Assembly: GCA_003244145.1 (NCBI GenBank)
Contig: QHBM01000019.1
Location: 1-64,000 of the forward strand
Direction of reading: 5' to 3'
Origin: Chthoniobacterales bacterium
GTDB taxonomy: Bacteria; Verrucomicrobiota; Verrucomicrobiia; Chthoniobacterales; UBA10450
Length of the DNA: 64,000 bases
Numbering within the stretch: position 1 is the first letter of the stretch; each line of letters opens with the position of its first letter. Both the position numbers and the translations under genes were made by a program. This document shows, piece by piece, positions 14,708-24,200 of the stretch. Under the pieces are notes generated by a model. The model worked only from the letters and a program-made list of their open reading frames with translations. It did no database searches and was not told where the DNA came from.

Positions 14708-16754
14708 GGGACGACACGGCGGTCGTCCCTACACGCAAGACCATGGCGAGCGCGTAGAAGGCGATCACGAGCCAGAGCAGCGTGTGGTAACCGAAGAGCA
14801 TGCTCAGGTATTCCAACATGCCGCCGGCCATGATGCCGAGGAGGTTGGAAGCGAAGGTGATGTCGGCAATTTCTGTGTCGCGAAAGGCGTGGGAGAAAAT
14901 GACGTTGGCCAGAAAGACAGGGGCGAAGGCCAGCACGCTCGCGACCAGGTATCGCGCGTAGACATTCGCGAAGAGCAGCGTTTCCGGGCGAATCGCGAGA
15001 TTGAGCGCGAGCATGCCGAAAAGGAGAAGGTAAAAAATCCAGATGCGCCGCACGCGAAACCGCATGTTCACGCGCACGGCAAGGAGGACGCTCGTGAGGA
15101 TGGCGAAGAAGACGAGCGAGTTCACGATCCAGGTGCTGCCGAAGAGGAGGGCGAAGGTGATGAGTGCTTTCACCTCGAGAAGCGCGAAGGCCACGCCGAG
15201 GAAGAACATGTGCCAATCGAAACGCCGCAGCGTGCTGCGCGGCGCGATCCACCAAATGCCGGCCAGCGAAATCGCCGCCACGACCGCCAACCCGCGGAGA
15301 TAGAGCTCGGGAAAAGATTTGTGCGGCAGATAGACGAACGGCCAGTCGTCCGTGGCCGGCGCGATCGAGCCGGCGCCCATCAAGCCTTCGCCGGTCACGC
15401 GCAAACGCGTTTCTCCCGTGGACGCCTCTTCGCGATACGGACCAGCGTTCGCCGCCGATGAAGCGGCGAGCCGCGGACCGTTGATAATGACGGCGCCGCG
15501 GCCCTGCCCGCCGTAGGTGGAGACAAACGAATCCCGGCCAAAGGTGCGAGTCATCATGCCCGCCAGTTTTTCGATCAGCCACGGCTCTCGGTAATAATTG
15601 TAAAGCACGAGGACGCCGTCGGACCTGAGCGCGGCACGCGCGGCGGCGAGAGAATCCTGAGTGAAGAGGAAACTCTCCAGCCGAAGATTCGCGATGCTCG
15701 AAGTGAGTGTGAGCGAATCCGGCAACGCGAAAATGATGAGATCGTATTTCTCTTTTGTGTGGCGGAGGAAAACGCGGCCGTCGTTGTTCACCAGCTTTAC
15801 GCGCGGATCGGAATACGGCCGGTCGGGATGCAATTCAGCGCCGAGTTTTTGAATGACGGGATCAATTTCCACCGCGGTGATTTGTTGCACGCCGTGCGCA
15901 AGAGCGGTCGCTGTATCGGAACCGGTGCCGGCGCCGAGAATGAGCGCGTGCTGAAACCGAACCTCTGGGAACAGCTCATAAACGCGGCGATAGAAAGGCT
16001 CCTTCGCCTGCCAGGGGATCATGCTCTGGTGGCCGATGCTGTTGACGTCGAGTTCGTAACCGCTCGGCTGCGCTGGCGTGAGGGTGATCTTGTAATACGG
16101 CGACCAATAGGTGTTGCGTTGGAGGAAAAGCGCGATGGCGGTTGCAGCCCCGACGAGGAGCGCGGTGCGCAGGAAAGCATGTCGTTGGCCTAACGACAGC
16201 ACGAGCAGACCGAGCGCGCCGAACCAAACCACCGGTGGCAAAGCAAAAAGGCCGATGAGAAAAAACGCCGCCGTTCCGGCCAGGCTTCCCAGAATATCGT
16301 AGGTGTAAGCGGTGAGCGGCGCGGTTTTCGTAAAGAGCAAACCAAGCGACCGCGCCAGAGGAATGAAGGCCGCCGCGACAAAAGTGAAGATCAGCGGGAG
16401 GAGGATGAAACTTTCCGCGCGCGCGAAACCCGTCGTACCGGAGCCGAAGTAGAGGACGTCGGTGCTGGAAATGTTGAGTTCGAAACGATTGACCGCGACG
16501 ACGCCGGCCAGCGCGAGCAAGAGCAGCGGAAATGACGGAAAGCGAAAGGCCGGTCGCCGCGCCGCCAGAATTCCGAGACCGATTCCGAGGAACGAGGCCA
16601 GGAGGATGAAGTTGGTGAAGTAGCTGAGGTAACGGACGTAGGCCGGAATCCAGCGGATGCAGAGCAGCTCAAAGAACAGGAGCGTGAACGAGAGAAGAAA
16701 AATTCGCGTCCGCACTCCCGTGATCCACAACTGTCCTTCGGTGTTTTCCCTCAT
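14700..16754 (-). CDS. Membrane protein with spermidine-synthase-like methyltransferase-fold domain
   Basis: A 684-residue fusion of an N-terminal membrane domain (about seven segments, residues 15-210), a cytoplasmic Rossmann domain of the spermidine/spermine synthase type (about 245-440) and a C-terminal membrane domain (about six segments). The nucleotide-binding motif is 'HALILGAGTGSDTATALAHG', with 'ITAVEIDPVI' and 'VNNDGRVFLR' after it. The synthase-fold part resembles polyamine synthases, but such membrane fusions are generally of unknown activity, so aminopropyl transfer is not assured. The ATG at 16754 gives a sensible N-terminus. It lies 74 bases downstream of adenosine deaminase on the same strand. 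The C-terminal ten residues come from a repeat element. Confidence 0.82.
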   Translation of the reverse strand: MRENTEGQLWITGVRTRIFLLSFTLLFFELLCIRWIPAYVRYLSYFTNFILLASFLGIGLGILAARRPAFRFPSFPLLLLALAGVVAVNRFELNISSTDVLYFGSGTTGFARAESFILLPLIFTFVAAAFIPLARSLGLLFTKTAPLTAYTYDILGSLAGTAAFFLIGLFALPPVVWFGALGLLVLSLGQRHAFLRTALLVGAATAIALFLQRNTYWSPYYKITLTPAQPSGYELDVNSIGHQSMIPWQAKEPFYRRVYELFPEVRFQHALILGAGTGSDTATALAHGVQQITAVEIDPVIQKLGAELHPDRPYSDPRVKLVNNDGRVFLRHTKEKYDLIIFALPDSLTLTSSIANLRLESFLFTQDSLAAARAALRSDGVLVLYNYYREPWLIEKLAGMMTRTFGRDSFVSTYGGQGRGAVIINGPRLAASSAANAGPYREEASTGETRLRVTGEGLMGAGSIAPATDDWPFVYLPHKSFPELYLRGLAVVAAISLAGIWWIAPRSTLRRFDWHMFFLGVAFALLEVKALITFALLFGSTWIVNSLVFFAILTSVLLAVRVNMRFRVRRIWIFYLLLFGMLALNLAIRPETLLFANVYARYLVASVLAFAPVFLANVIFSHAFRDTEIADITFASNLLGIMAGGMLEYLSMLFGYHTLLWLVIAFYALAMVLRVGTTAVSSQK
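14708..14729. repeat. REP-like perfect hairpin forming the end of the downstream minus-strand gene
   Basis: GGGACGAC and GTCGTCCC form a perfect 8-bp stem with a 6-base loop. On the minus strand the element GTAGGGACGACCGCCGTGTC encodes the last residues of the spermidine-synthase-like protein, just before its stop codon, so the repeat has been absorbed into the coding sequence. Confidence 0.65.
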
Positions 16755-16828
16755 CGGCGATAAACGGAGGGAGCCTTCCGCGCCGGTGGCCGCTTGTCGA
16801 GCAGCATCTCCGTTTTCGCTCGCTGTAG

Positions 16829-17842
16829 CTACGGCGCTCTGTCGCCGTTCACAGCTTTCGTCCGTAGCTCCCTCTTCTCCTCCGCCGAGAGAAATGCCGT
16901 CTCCAGTGCGTTGAGCTGTGCCTGGCGAATTTGTTTCTGAGATAATCCCGCTGCGGGCGCGGCGATCTCAAACTCGTGGCGCAGATCGATCGCGCTTACG
17001 CCGGGATCGTCGGTATTGATCGAGGCGAGCAGACCGTGCGCAAGCATTTCCCGCAAGGGATGACTCGCGAGATCAGGGACCGTGCTGGTATGGACGTTAC
17101 TCGTTAGGTTCGCTTCGATCGCAATCCGATTTTCCGCGAGAAAATCGGCCAGAGCCGGGTCGTCCAGCGCGCGGACGCCGTGCCCAATGCGTTCGGCGCC
17201 GAGAAGCCGGATCGCGTCCCAGACGCTCTCCGATCCTCCTGCTTCGCCGGCATGCACAGTGATGCGCCAGCCCGCATCGCGGCCCTTTCGGAAATGCTCG
17301 GTGAAAAGGCGCGCCGGGAAATTCGCTTCGTCGCCGGCCAGATCGAGCGCGACGAAAGATTCGCGATGGGTCAGCAGCGCCTCGAGTTCCTTCATCGCAA
17401 TCTCAGGTCCGTAGGTTCGGCTGAGAATTCCGATCAGGTTCACCCGCACACCAGTCGCTGCCGCGCCCTCGGCTACTCCTTGCGCGACCGCCGCGACCAC
17501 GCTCGCGGGATCGAGTCCGTGCGGTTCTGCCATGAACCAGGGACTGAAACGCAGCTCCAGGTAGGAGATGCCTTCGCGTTTCGCGTCCTCGACGTTTTCG
17601 CGCGCAATGCGCCGGCAGGCATCGGCGTCGGCAAGGACGCCGGTCATCCAAAGCATTTTGCCGATGAAGGCCATCAGGCCGGGTTGTGGTTCCGTGACCT
17701 GGACATGCGGCCGCAGTTCTTCCACCGTCGCGCCCGGCAGTTTCACGCCGTGGCGTTGCGCCAGATCGAGAATGGTCTCCAGCCGCACACTCCCATCGAG
17801 GTGCCGGTGCAGGTCGATGAAGGGAAGCTGTGGATCAATCAT
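16829..17842 (-). CDS. add: Adenosine deaminase
   Basis: A 337-residue zinc enzyme converting adenosine (or deoxyadenosine) to inosine for purine salvage. The zinc ligands are seen in '[11 protein letters not shown]' (about residue 10) and '[12 protein letters not shown]' (about 195). '[13 protein letters not shown]' and '[11 protein letters not shown]' supply the catalytic His and the paired Asp residues. Length agrees with the family. Some members of the superfamily act on adenine or other bases, so the exact substrate is not certain. It lies 12 bases downstream of the Ser/Thr kinase gene and is probably cotranscribed with it, an unusual pairing. Confidence 0.9.
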   Translation of the reverse strand: MIDPQLPFIDLHRHLDGSVRLETILDLAQRHGVKLPGATVEELRPHVQVTEPQPGLMAFIGKMLWMTGVLADADACRRIARENVEDAKREGISYLELRFSPWFMAEPHGLDPASVVAAVAQGVAEGAAATGVRVNLIGILSRTYGPEIAMKELEALLTHRESFVALDLAGDEANFPARLFTEHFRKGRDAGWRITVHAGEAGGSESVWDAIRLLGAERIGHGVRALDDPALADFLAENRIAIEANLTSNVHTSTVPDLASHPLREMLAHGLLASINTDDPGVSAIDLRHEFEIAAPAAGLSQKQIRQAQLNALETAFLSAEEKRELRTKAVNGDRAP

Positions 17843-17854
17843 CGAGTCGTCCCT

Positions 17855-20542
17855 TCATCTTAGCGCCGCATCACATCTGGCGATCTCGCGCGCGACTTCG
17901 TCGGGTTTCTCTGCGTCGATGAGGATGGGCCCTTTGCGCTTCATGTCTTGCCAGATGTTCAGGCTTTTCTGGTACTCAGATCGTGCTGCGCTCCAGTTCT
18001 GCTGCTGTTCTTTGAGCGACTTGCGGGTGTTCGCGGCCAGCAGCGTATAGGCTTTGCCTAGTTGAGCGTGGGCCAGTGCCTGATTGCGAGGAGCATCTGC
18101 ACTTCCTGGATTGAGCGCCAATATCTCATCGTCGATTTCTAGTTCCTTGTGCGCGTCCTCCAATGCGCCATTAACATCACCCGTCGTCAACAGCAGGTCG
18201 GTCATTCTGAGATAATTTCCACGCAGGTACATAAGGTAGGTGACGTTCCTGGGGTCTTTCGCCAACAGGTCTTGAACGATAGCCATCGACTTCTGATAAT
18301 GCGCTAGAGCGCCAGGCGCATCCCCGCTCTTCGCCAGCACCGCCACCATGCGCGAATAACCGAGACTTAAATCCGATTGCGCAACTGCATTCTTCGGATC
18401 AGCCTTTGCCATCTGCTCCCACACTGCGATGTTTTTGGCTTGAAACTCTCGTGCCTGGTTTAAGTCGCCCGCGTCCATCAAGGCCAGGGAAAGCAGTTGA
18501 TAATCTACCCCGACGTCACGTTGGACGAAGGTGTTGGTCGGGTCTTCGTTTAACACGCTTTCATCAATCGCCAGCGCCTGCCGATAATTTTCCAAGGCAC
18601 CCGCCGTGTCCTTGATCGCTTGCAGCATGTTACCCAAACGCTGATGGCTGACCGCCGCCCATTTACGTCTCTCCGCACTGGCCGGGTCGTTAGCCATTAA
18701 TTTTTCGCGTAGTGCGAGGGCTCGACGATAGCTCTCAATGGCTCCGTTTGTGTCGCCGAGATTGCCTGTGTAGGGATTGCCCAGGACATCGCCGAGAGTG
18801 ACATACGCGAGTGCCAGGGCCTCACGCACCTCCGCGTTGGTAGCATGAGCGGCCAGCTTTTCCATGACGGCCACTGCCTTACGATTTCTTTCCACCGCTC
18901 CGCTCAGGTCTCCCTTGTTTCTTAAGACCTCACCAATCCGGCTGTAGATGCCACCTAACTCCAGATTCAGTTCTGTGTTTCCGGATTCAGCGGCCGCCAG
19001 CTGTTCGAGGAGATTCAGCGCCTTGCGATAACTCGCCAGCGCTCCTGGCGTGTCGCCCAGATTTGCAAAATTAGGACGGCCCTGAACATCGCCGACCTTT
19101 AGATATGCTAATGCCATCTCGCGCTGAAGTGAGGCATCGCGACCGCCCTCGTGCGACAGGCTGTCGAGGTATTCCAGCGAATCCTTAACCAACTTCTCTC
19201 GCACCGGAGTCGAACCCGGCAAATTAGCAATCGCGTCGTGATAGTCGAAGAGGACTGAATGAGCCAGCCTTCGCACCTGATTGAAGCGTCGATTGGCACG
19301 ACGCGCCTGCCAGGCAGTTCCGATAATTCCGCCCACTAACGTCAGCAGGAGCAGCGCCGCTGCAGCGACACCAATCTTGTTTCGTTGAATGAATTTCGAT
19401 CCGCGATACAAGAAAGTATCTTTGCGCGCAATGACCGGCCGATCTTCCAAGTGACGCTCGATGTCTCCGGCGAATGCTTCAATGCCGGTGTAGCGACGTC
19501 CCGGTTCCTTGCGCAGTGCCTTCAGGATGATGTTATCGAGATCGCCGTGCAGCCGCCGCTTGGTCGCCGAATCGCGCGCCGCCAGGCTGGGCCGGACCGG
19601 CGTTTCTTCCACCACCACGCGCATCAATTCCGTATGGGTCGGATGCAGAGCCGCGAAACGGTGCGCCGTCTCTCCCGAGAGCAATTCATAGAGCAGCGCG
19701 CCGAGCGCATAGACATCGCAGACCGTCGTGATGGGATCGCCGCGCACTTGCTCCGGCGAAGCATAGGCAGGCGTGAGCCGCTGATGATCGTAGGCGGTAA
19801 CGTCAAATCCGCCTTCACCCGGACCGAGTAGTTTTGCGATGCCGAAGTCGAGCAGCTTCGGTTCGCCTTCCGGCGTGATAAGGATGTTGGCCGGTTTCAG
19901 ATCGCGATGGACTACCAGGTTCTGGTGCGCGAACTGGACGGCCCCGCAGATTTTTTGAAATAAACGGAGCCGATCATCAATTGATAAATTTTGGGCGGAA
20001 CAAAAATCCGTCACGCGCTGACCGATTACATATTCCATCACGAAATACGGCAACCCGTCGTCGGTCGTGCCGGCATCGAGCAGATGAGCAATGTTAGGAT
20101 GCTCGAGCCGGGCGAGAATTTCCCGCTCGGCGCGAAAGCGGCGCAACACTTCGTCGGTGTCGGTGCCGCGCTTCAGCAATTTTATCGCGACCTGTTTCTC
20201 AAATTCTTCGTCCGCGCGTGCGCCCAGCCAGACCGCGCCCATTCCGCCGCGGCCTAACTCACGCACGAGCCGGTAGGCGCCGATTCTTCGGCCGGCATTT
20301 GCCCCAAGTCGCTCCGATTGCAGAAGACCGCCCGCCTCCGCGAATGTTTCTAATTCATCTGGCGGCTGATTGAGCAATGACTCGACCTCGCGCCGCAGAT
20401 CGGTGTCGTCCGCGCACTCGCTGGCGAGAAACGCGGCGCGCGCCTTCTCGTCTGGCTGCTCGAGGGCGCCCGCAAGGATGTCTTTAACCTGCTGCCAGCG
20501 CTCCGGCTTCATTGGAATTGTGATTAGTGATGCGGGCTTCAT
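17855..20542 (-). CDS. Serine/threonine protein kinase with membrane anchor and TPR repeats
   Basis: About 895 residues. An N-terminal helical leader 'RWQQVKDILAGALEQP', typical of kinases paired with ECF sigma factors, precedes a Hanks-type kinase domain (about 85-360). That domain has the glycine loop 'GRGGMGAVW', the catalytic Lys in 'VAIKLLK', 'VHRDLKPANI' and 'LLDFGIAKL'. One membrane segment ('AAAALLLLTLVGGIIGTAW', about 385-405) follows, then TPR repeats to the end. The kinase is thus cytoplasmic and the TPR part outside. Start choice: ATG 20542; ATG 20512 also fits the family. It follows the ECF sigma gene after a heptamer repeat. It probably phosphorylates proteins in that sigma pathway. 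Confidence 0.92.
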   Translation of the reverse strand: MKPASLITIPMKPERWQQVKDILAGALEQPDEKARAAFLASECADDTDLRREVESLLNQPPDELETFAEAGGLLQSERLGANAGRRIGAYRLVRELGRGGMGAVWLGARADEEFEKQVAIKLLKRGTDTDEVLRRFRAEREILARLEHPNIAHLLDAGTTDDGLPYFVMEYVIGQRVTDFCSAQNLSIDDRLRLFQKICGAVQFAHQNLVVHRDLKPANILITPEGEPKLLDFGIAKLLGPGEGGFDVTAYDHQRLTPAYASPEQVRGDPITTVCDVYALGALLYELLSGETAHRFAALHPTHTELMRVVVEETPVRPSLAARDSATKRRLHGDLDNIILKALRKEPGRRYTGIEAFAGDIERHLEDRPVIARKDTFLYRGSKFIQRNKIGVAAAALLLLTLVGGIIGTAWQARRANRRFNQVRRLAHSVLFDYHDAIANLPGSTPVREKLVKDSLEYLDSLSHEGGRDASLQREMALAYLKVGDVQGRPNFANLGDTPGALASYRKALNLLEQLAAAESGNTELNLELGGIYSRIGEVLRNKGDLSGAVERNRKAVAVMEKLAAHATNAEVREALALAYVTLGDVLGNPYTGNLGDTNGAIESYRRALALREKLMANDPASAERRKWAAVSHQRLGNMLQAIKDTAGALENYRQALAIDESVLNEDPTNTFVQRDVGVDYQLLSLALMDAGDLNQAREFQAKNIAVWEQMAKADPKNAVAQSDLSLGYSRMVAVLAKSGDAPGALAHYQKSMAIVQDLLAKDPRNVTYLMYLRGNYLRMTDLLLTTGDVNGALEDAHKELEIDDEILALNPGSADAPRNQALAHAQLGKAYTLLAANTRKSLKEQQQNWSAARSEYQKSLNIWQDMKRKGPILIDAEKPDEVAREIARCDAALR

Positions 20543-20545
20543 CTT

Positions 20546-20564
20546 ATCACCAATCACCAATCAC
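20546..20564. repeat. Heptamer tandem repeat at the sigma/kinase junction
   Basis: ATCACCAATCACCAATCAC contains two and a half copies of a 7-base unit (minus strand GATTGGT). The stop codon of the sigma gene is built from the repeat, and the kinase start lies just beyond it. A 7-base unit shifts the reading frame when its copy number changes. Confidence 0.6.
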
Positions 20565-21180
20565 GCTTAACCTGCTTGGAAATCTCGCGTTGCAGCCACC
20601 GTCTCGCCGTCACCCACTCGCGCTTCACCGTCGCGGGAGAGAGCGCCATTAATTGCGCCGTTTCTTCAATCGTCAACCCGCCGAAAAACCGTAGCTCCAC
20701 CACCCTTGCCTGCCGCGCGTCCATCGCTTCGAGTCCGCACAACGCTTCATCGACAACGGCAATGCCGAGCGCCCGTTGGTCGCAAAATTCGAGCGCAGCA
20801 TCCAACTCCAATTTCGGCTCGCCGCTGCCGCGCTTATTGGCCGAACGCGCTTTGGCGTAGTTCGATAGGATGCGCCGCATCATCCGGGCGGCGATGGACA
20901 GGAATTGAAGGCGGTTGCCCCAATCGACCCCATGCTGACTGACGAGCCGCAGATACGATTCATGCACGAGAGCGGTCGGCTGGAGCGTGTGATCAGACCG
21001 CTCGCGGCGGAGATAGCCAGCCGCTAGTTCGCGCAGTTCATCATACAGCCCGGGCAACGCGGCGTTGAGCCCTTTCGTATCGGCTTCCGCGGATAAGAGA
21101 TCTTCGACGAGGGCAGATAGCGTGACTTCCGGTGGTCGCCCAGGCGATGGCGACGAGCCTTCGGTGGCGCTGGCCTGCAT
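20554..21180 (-). CDS. ECF sigma factor of the acidobacteria/planctomycete kinase-linked type
   Basis: A 208-residue sigma-70 family protein. Region 2 includes 'LYDELRELAAGYLRRERSDH', 'LQPTALVHESYLRL' and 'FLSIAARMMRRILSNYAKAR', which are hallmarks of the TIGR02999-type group. Region 4 is 'GLTIEETAQLMALSPATVKR'. This group has no classical anti-sigma factor and is commonly encoded next to a Ser/Thr kinase, as here. Control is therefore probably by phosphorylation from the downstream kinase (family knowledge plus position). The gene is divergent from the giant secreted-protein gene at 21298, with about 117 bases between them that must hold both promoters. Confidence 0.92.
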   Translation of the reverse strand: MQASATEGSSPSPGRPPEVTLSALVEDLLSAEADTKGLNAALPGLYDELRELAAGYLRRERSDHTLQPTALVHESYLRLVSQHGVDWGNRLQFLSIAARMMRRILSNYAKARSANKRGSGEPKLELDAALEFCDQRALGIAVVDEALCGLEAMDARQARVVELRFFGGLTIEETAQLMALSPATVKREWVTARRWLQREISKQVKRDW

Positions 21181-21297
21181 GAGGGCAGCCTAGGTGAGGC
21201 GACGGGTGGTGTCGACAGGCTGAATTTTTTCTGAAAATTGTTTGAGCCGTTTTAACCCGATTCGTTGCGAGAAGTAGTAAAGACCAAGTGTTCACCT
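21181..21297. promoter_or_regulatory. Divergent promoter region between sigma gene and giant secreted-protein gene
   Basis: This 117-base gap is the only space for promoters of both the ECF sigma gene (minus) and the secreted-protein gene (plus). It is AT-rich in the middle (around 21226-21253, 'AATTTTTTCTGAAAATTG'). I see no confident sigma-70 hexamer pair, so the promoters may be of ECF type; that is inference. Confidence 0.35.
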
Positions 21298-24200
21298 ATG
21301 AAATATCATCGCTTATTTAATTTACCCATTCTCCTGGCTTGCATCTGCGCCATCGTCAGCAGGTCAGCCGCGCAAACCGGTAGCATACCGGTGCCGGGTA
21401 GCGCCAACCCGTGGCTGGCCGACGCCGCCACAGCCGCTGGCGGTGACGCCGCTCCGGGCCAATCACCGGTTTTGGTGCAGTTGGTTGATTTTAACGTCGG
21501 CGATGAAATCACCTTTTCGGCCACAGGATCGGTCCAGTATGGCGGCGGTACTCCTACCGATCCGCCGGATGGAGATAGCGGCACGTTCCGCAGTCTTTTC
21601 CATTTATTCGACTCGACGAATGGGGGACCGGAAAACGGGATCGCTGGCCTGAATGCGCCGGCGAATTCGCTTGTCGGTGTTTTTCTCAGGAGCAGCGCTC
21701 CCGTTCCGGGCGGTTCTCCTGCTCCGTTCTTTAATTTCGCGCCGGGTGGCAACGTCCCGGGCAACATCGATTACACGAGTCTTCAGCCCACCATCGCTCA
21801 ACCATTTTTCATCGGCGACGGCCGGACCGCATCGGGCATCCCGCAGCGAGTGAACGTGCCTGCCGGGGCCACGCGTTTATTTCTCGGCACGATGGATGGA
21901 AGCGGCTGGTTCAACAACAGCGGATCATTCAGCGTTACTATCACGCTGGCCTCACATCCCCCAGTTGCGCCGGCGCACGGCGGTCTTTCGGCGACGGTCT
22001 TTACGGTGAACGGAAGCAGCTCACCTTCGGCGAATGTTGCCGACACAGCTTTGCGTTTCGCCGCGCAGCAAACTGGAACGCCCGCTGGATTGATCGTGCG
22101 CGTGCAGGTCAACACCGTGCCGAATAACAACGCGAACGACTGGGTTGACCTCAACAACGGCAGCAAAGGCTACATGACTCTCGACAAAGGCACGCAGCAG
22201 TTTGTCTTGAGCTCGACCAATTATGGGCTCGCGAACGGACTGTACTTCCGAGCGCTCTCCACCGCGGATGGTTATCCTCCCAGCGCTTCAAACATCGTGG
22301 GACCTCTTGATCTGACCGCCGGCCAGTCTCACCTCGGTACGACGACGCTCTACGTCGCGACCAATGGCCCCGGCCAGGAGATGAAGTTCCGGGCCCAGGT
22401 CGGAACGGACCAGGCTGGAATCGGCCTCAGCATCCAGGCAACGACCTCTCCACATGACGAAGCGAGCTGGACGGATTTGAACGACGGCAACTCGGGCGGC
22501 ATGCATCCGTTTGCTGATGCCAAACAGTTCTATCTCGACACGACGAAATACCCGGCGGGTGACGCTGTTTACTTCCGCGCCGTCGCGACGGCCCCGGGAT
22601 TCCTGAAAAGCCTCTCGAACATCATCGGCGTTTCGCCAGTGGTTGTCGGCGCGGCGCCTGAGGTGAACGCATTCCCCTCGACCCTCGACCAACTGCAGCC
22701 CGGCAGCGGATCGGGACTTACTCCGAATGATCCGTTCATCCTTCTGCTCGGCTCGCTGAAATTCACGGCGCAAGCATCGAGCCGCGAAGGCAGGGCAATC
22801 AACAAACTGGGGCTAATCTACGATGGCTCGACACTCGGCGGGGACAGAAGCGGCGACAAGGCCACGCTCGATTACCAGACCAACGTGCCCGGCGATCACA
22901 CGCTCAAGGCATTCGCCACCGACGATCGCGGCATCACCGGATATGCCGAGCCTGTTTACATCCGCATCGCTCCGCCCGGCGGGAAAGTTTTTACGATGAG
23001 CAGCTTCGGGAATTGGAATGATGCCAATAACTGGCGCGACGCCTTGGGCAACAATGGCGTGCCCGGCGCGAACGATTTCGCGATTGTCGGCGCATCGAAT
23101 GTTTCGATCACACAAAGCGTGAACGCCTACGCTGTCTCGCTCATTGGCGGTTCCATCAACGGGGCTGGCGGCGGGTTGACGGTGACCGGTTCCTTCCAAA
23201 TCGCTGGAGGTCAGCTCAAGAACTTGAACACGACGATCACAGATAGTGGGACGCTCTCCCTGGTCGGCGACGGCAACGTGCCGATGAGCGGTTCGTTGAT
23301 CAACTACGGCACTTTCAAGCTGACTGGCCGCGGTGGTATTGTTCCGGTTCCCGTCGGCGCAGAGGCTGTGCGGAGCGCCGGAGCGCCGGGGATTGATTCG
23401 ACCGGAATTTTTGACGGCTTCCTGACCGCGATCCAAAACTTCGGAAATTGGATCATTCATCGGCCGAGCACCCCGCCCAAACCAAAGCCGATCCCTCCGA
23501 CTCCACCGCCCGTGGAACTGCCGCGACTAATCGTTGCCAGCACTTTTGAAAACAAAGGAAAGTTGATCACCAATGATGGCGGTAGCCTCATCACGAACGA
23601 TGGTGGGAGTCTCATCACAAACGACGGTGGCAGCATAATCGGTAACGATGGCGCGAGTCTCATCAGTCAGGATGGCGGCAGCATCGTCGCCTCGGGCGGC
23701 GGTAACATCGTCGCTAGCGGTGCTGGTAATCTCATCGGTAACGACGGCGCCAGCATCGTCGCGCAGGGCGGCGGCAACTTTACAATCCGCAGCGGCGACG
23801 GCGTCAACGCGGCGACGGCTGGTTCGGGTTTCGTGCAAACGGGCGGCGAAACTGATCTCAGCCACATGCTGATCAGCGGAGCGGTCTCGATCGAGGGCGG
23901 CACGCTCACCGGCTCGGGAATTATCGTGGGCAATGTAACGAACAATAGCTTCATCTCGCCGGGACATTCCGCGGGAGCTATCTCGATCCTGGGCAATTAT
24001 ACGCAAAGAACTCAAGGCACATTGATCGTGGAGAACGGCGGCGCAGGTCCGCGCCAGTATGATCGACTTCAAGTGAGCGGCACTGCCAGCCTCGGCGGCA
24101 AGCTCGACGTGCGTGACATTAATGGCTACACGCCCGACCCAGCCGATACCTTTAGTCCGCTCGGCTTTAGCTCGGCCACCGGCTCACTCACCACCAGCTC

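Noticed and set aside
14700-16754. Polyamine synthesis gene next to adenosine deaminase as a metabolic pathway
   Set aside because: The membrane-fused synthase-like proteins are not established polyamine synthases, and no decarboxylase partner is present.
17855-21180. Kinase plus sigma as a toxin-like or phage-defence island
   Set aside because: Motifs and order match the ordinary ECF/kinase pairs of Acidobacteria, Planctomycetes and Verrucomicrobia; no nuclease or defence domain is near.
23557-23781. Regularly spaced 24-bp repeats that could be taken for a CRISPR array
   Set aside because: Units are contiguous, without spacers, in frame in a coding sequence and translate to a clean octapeptide pattern.
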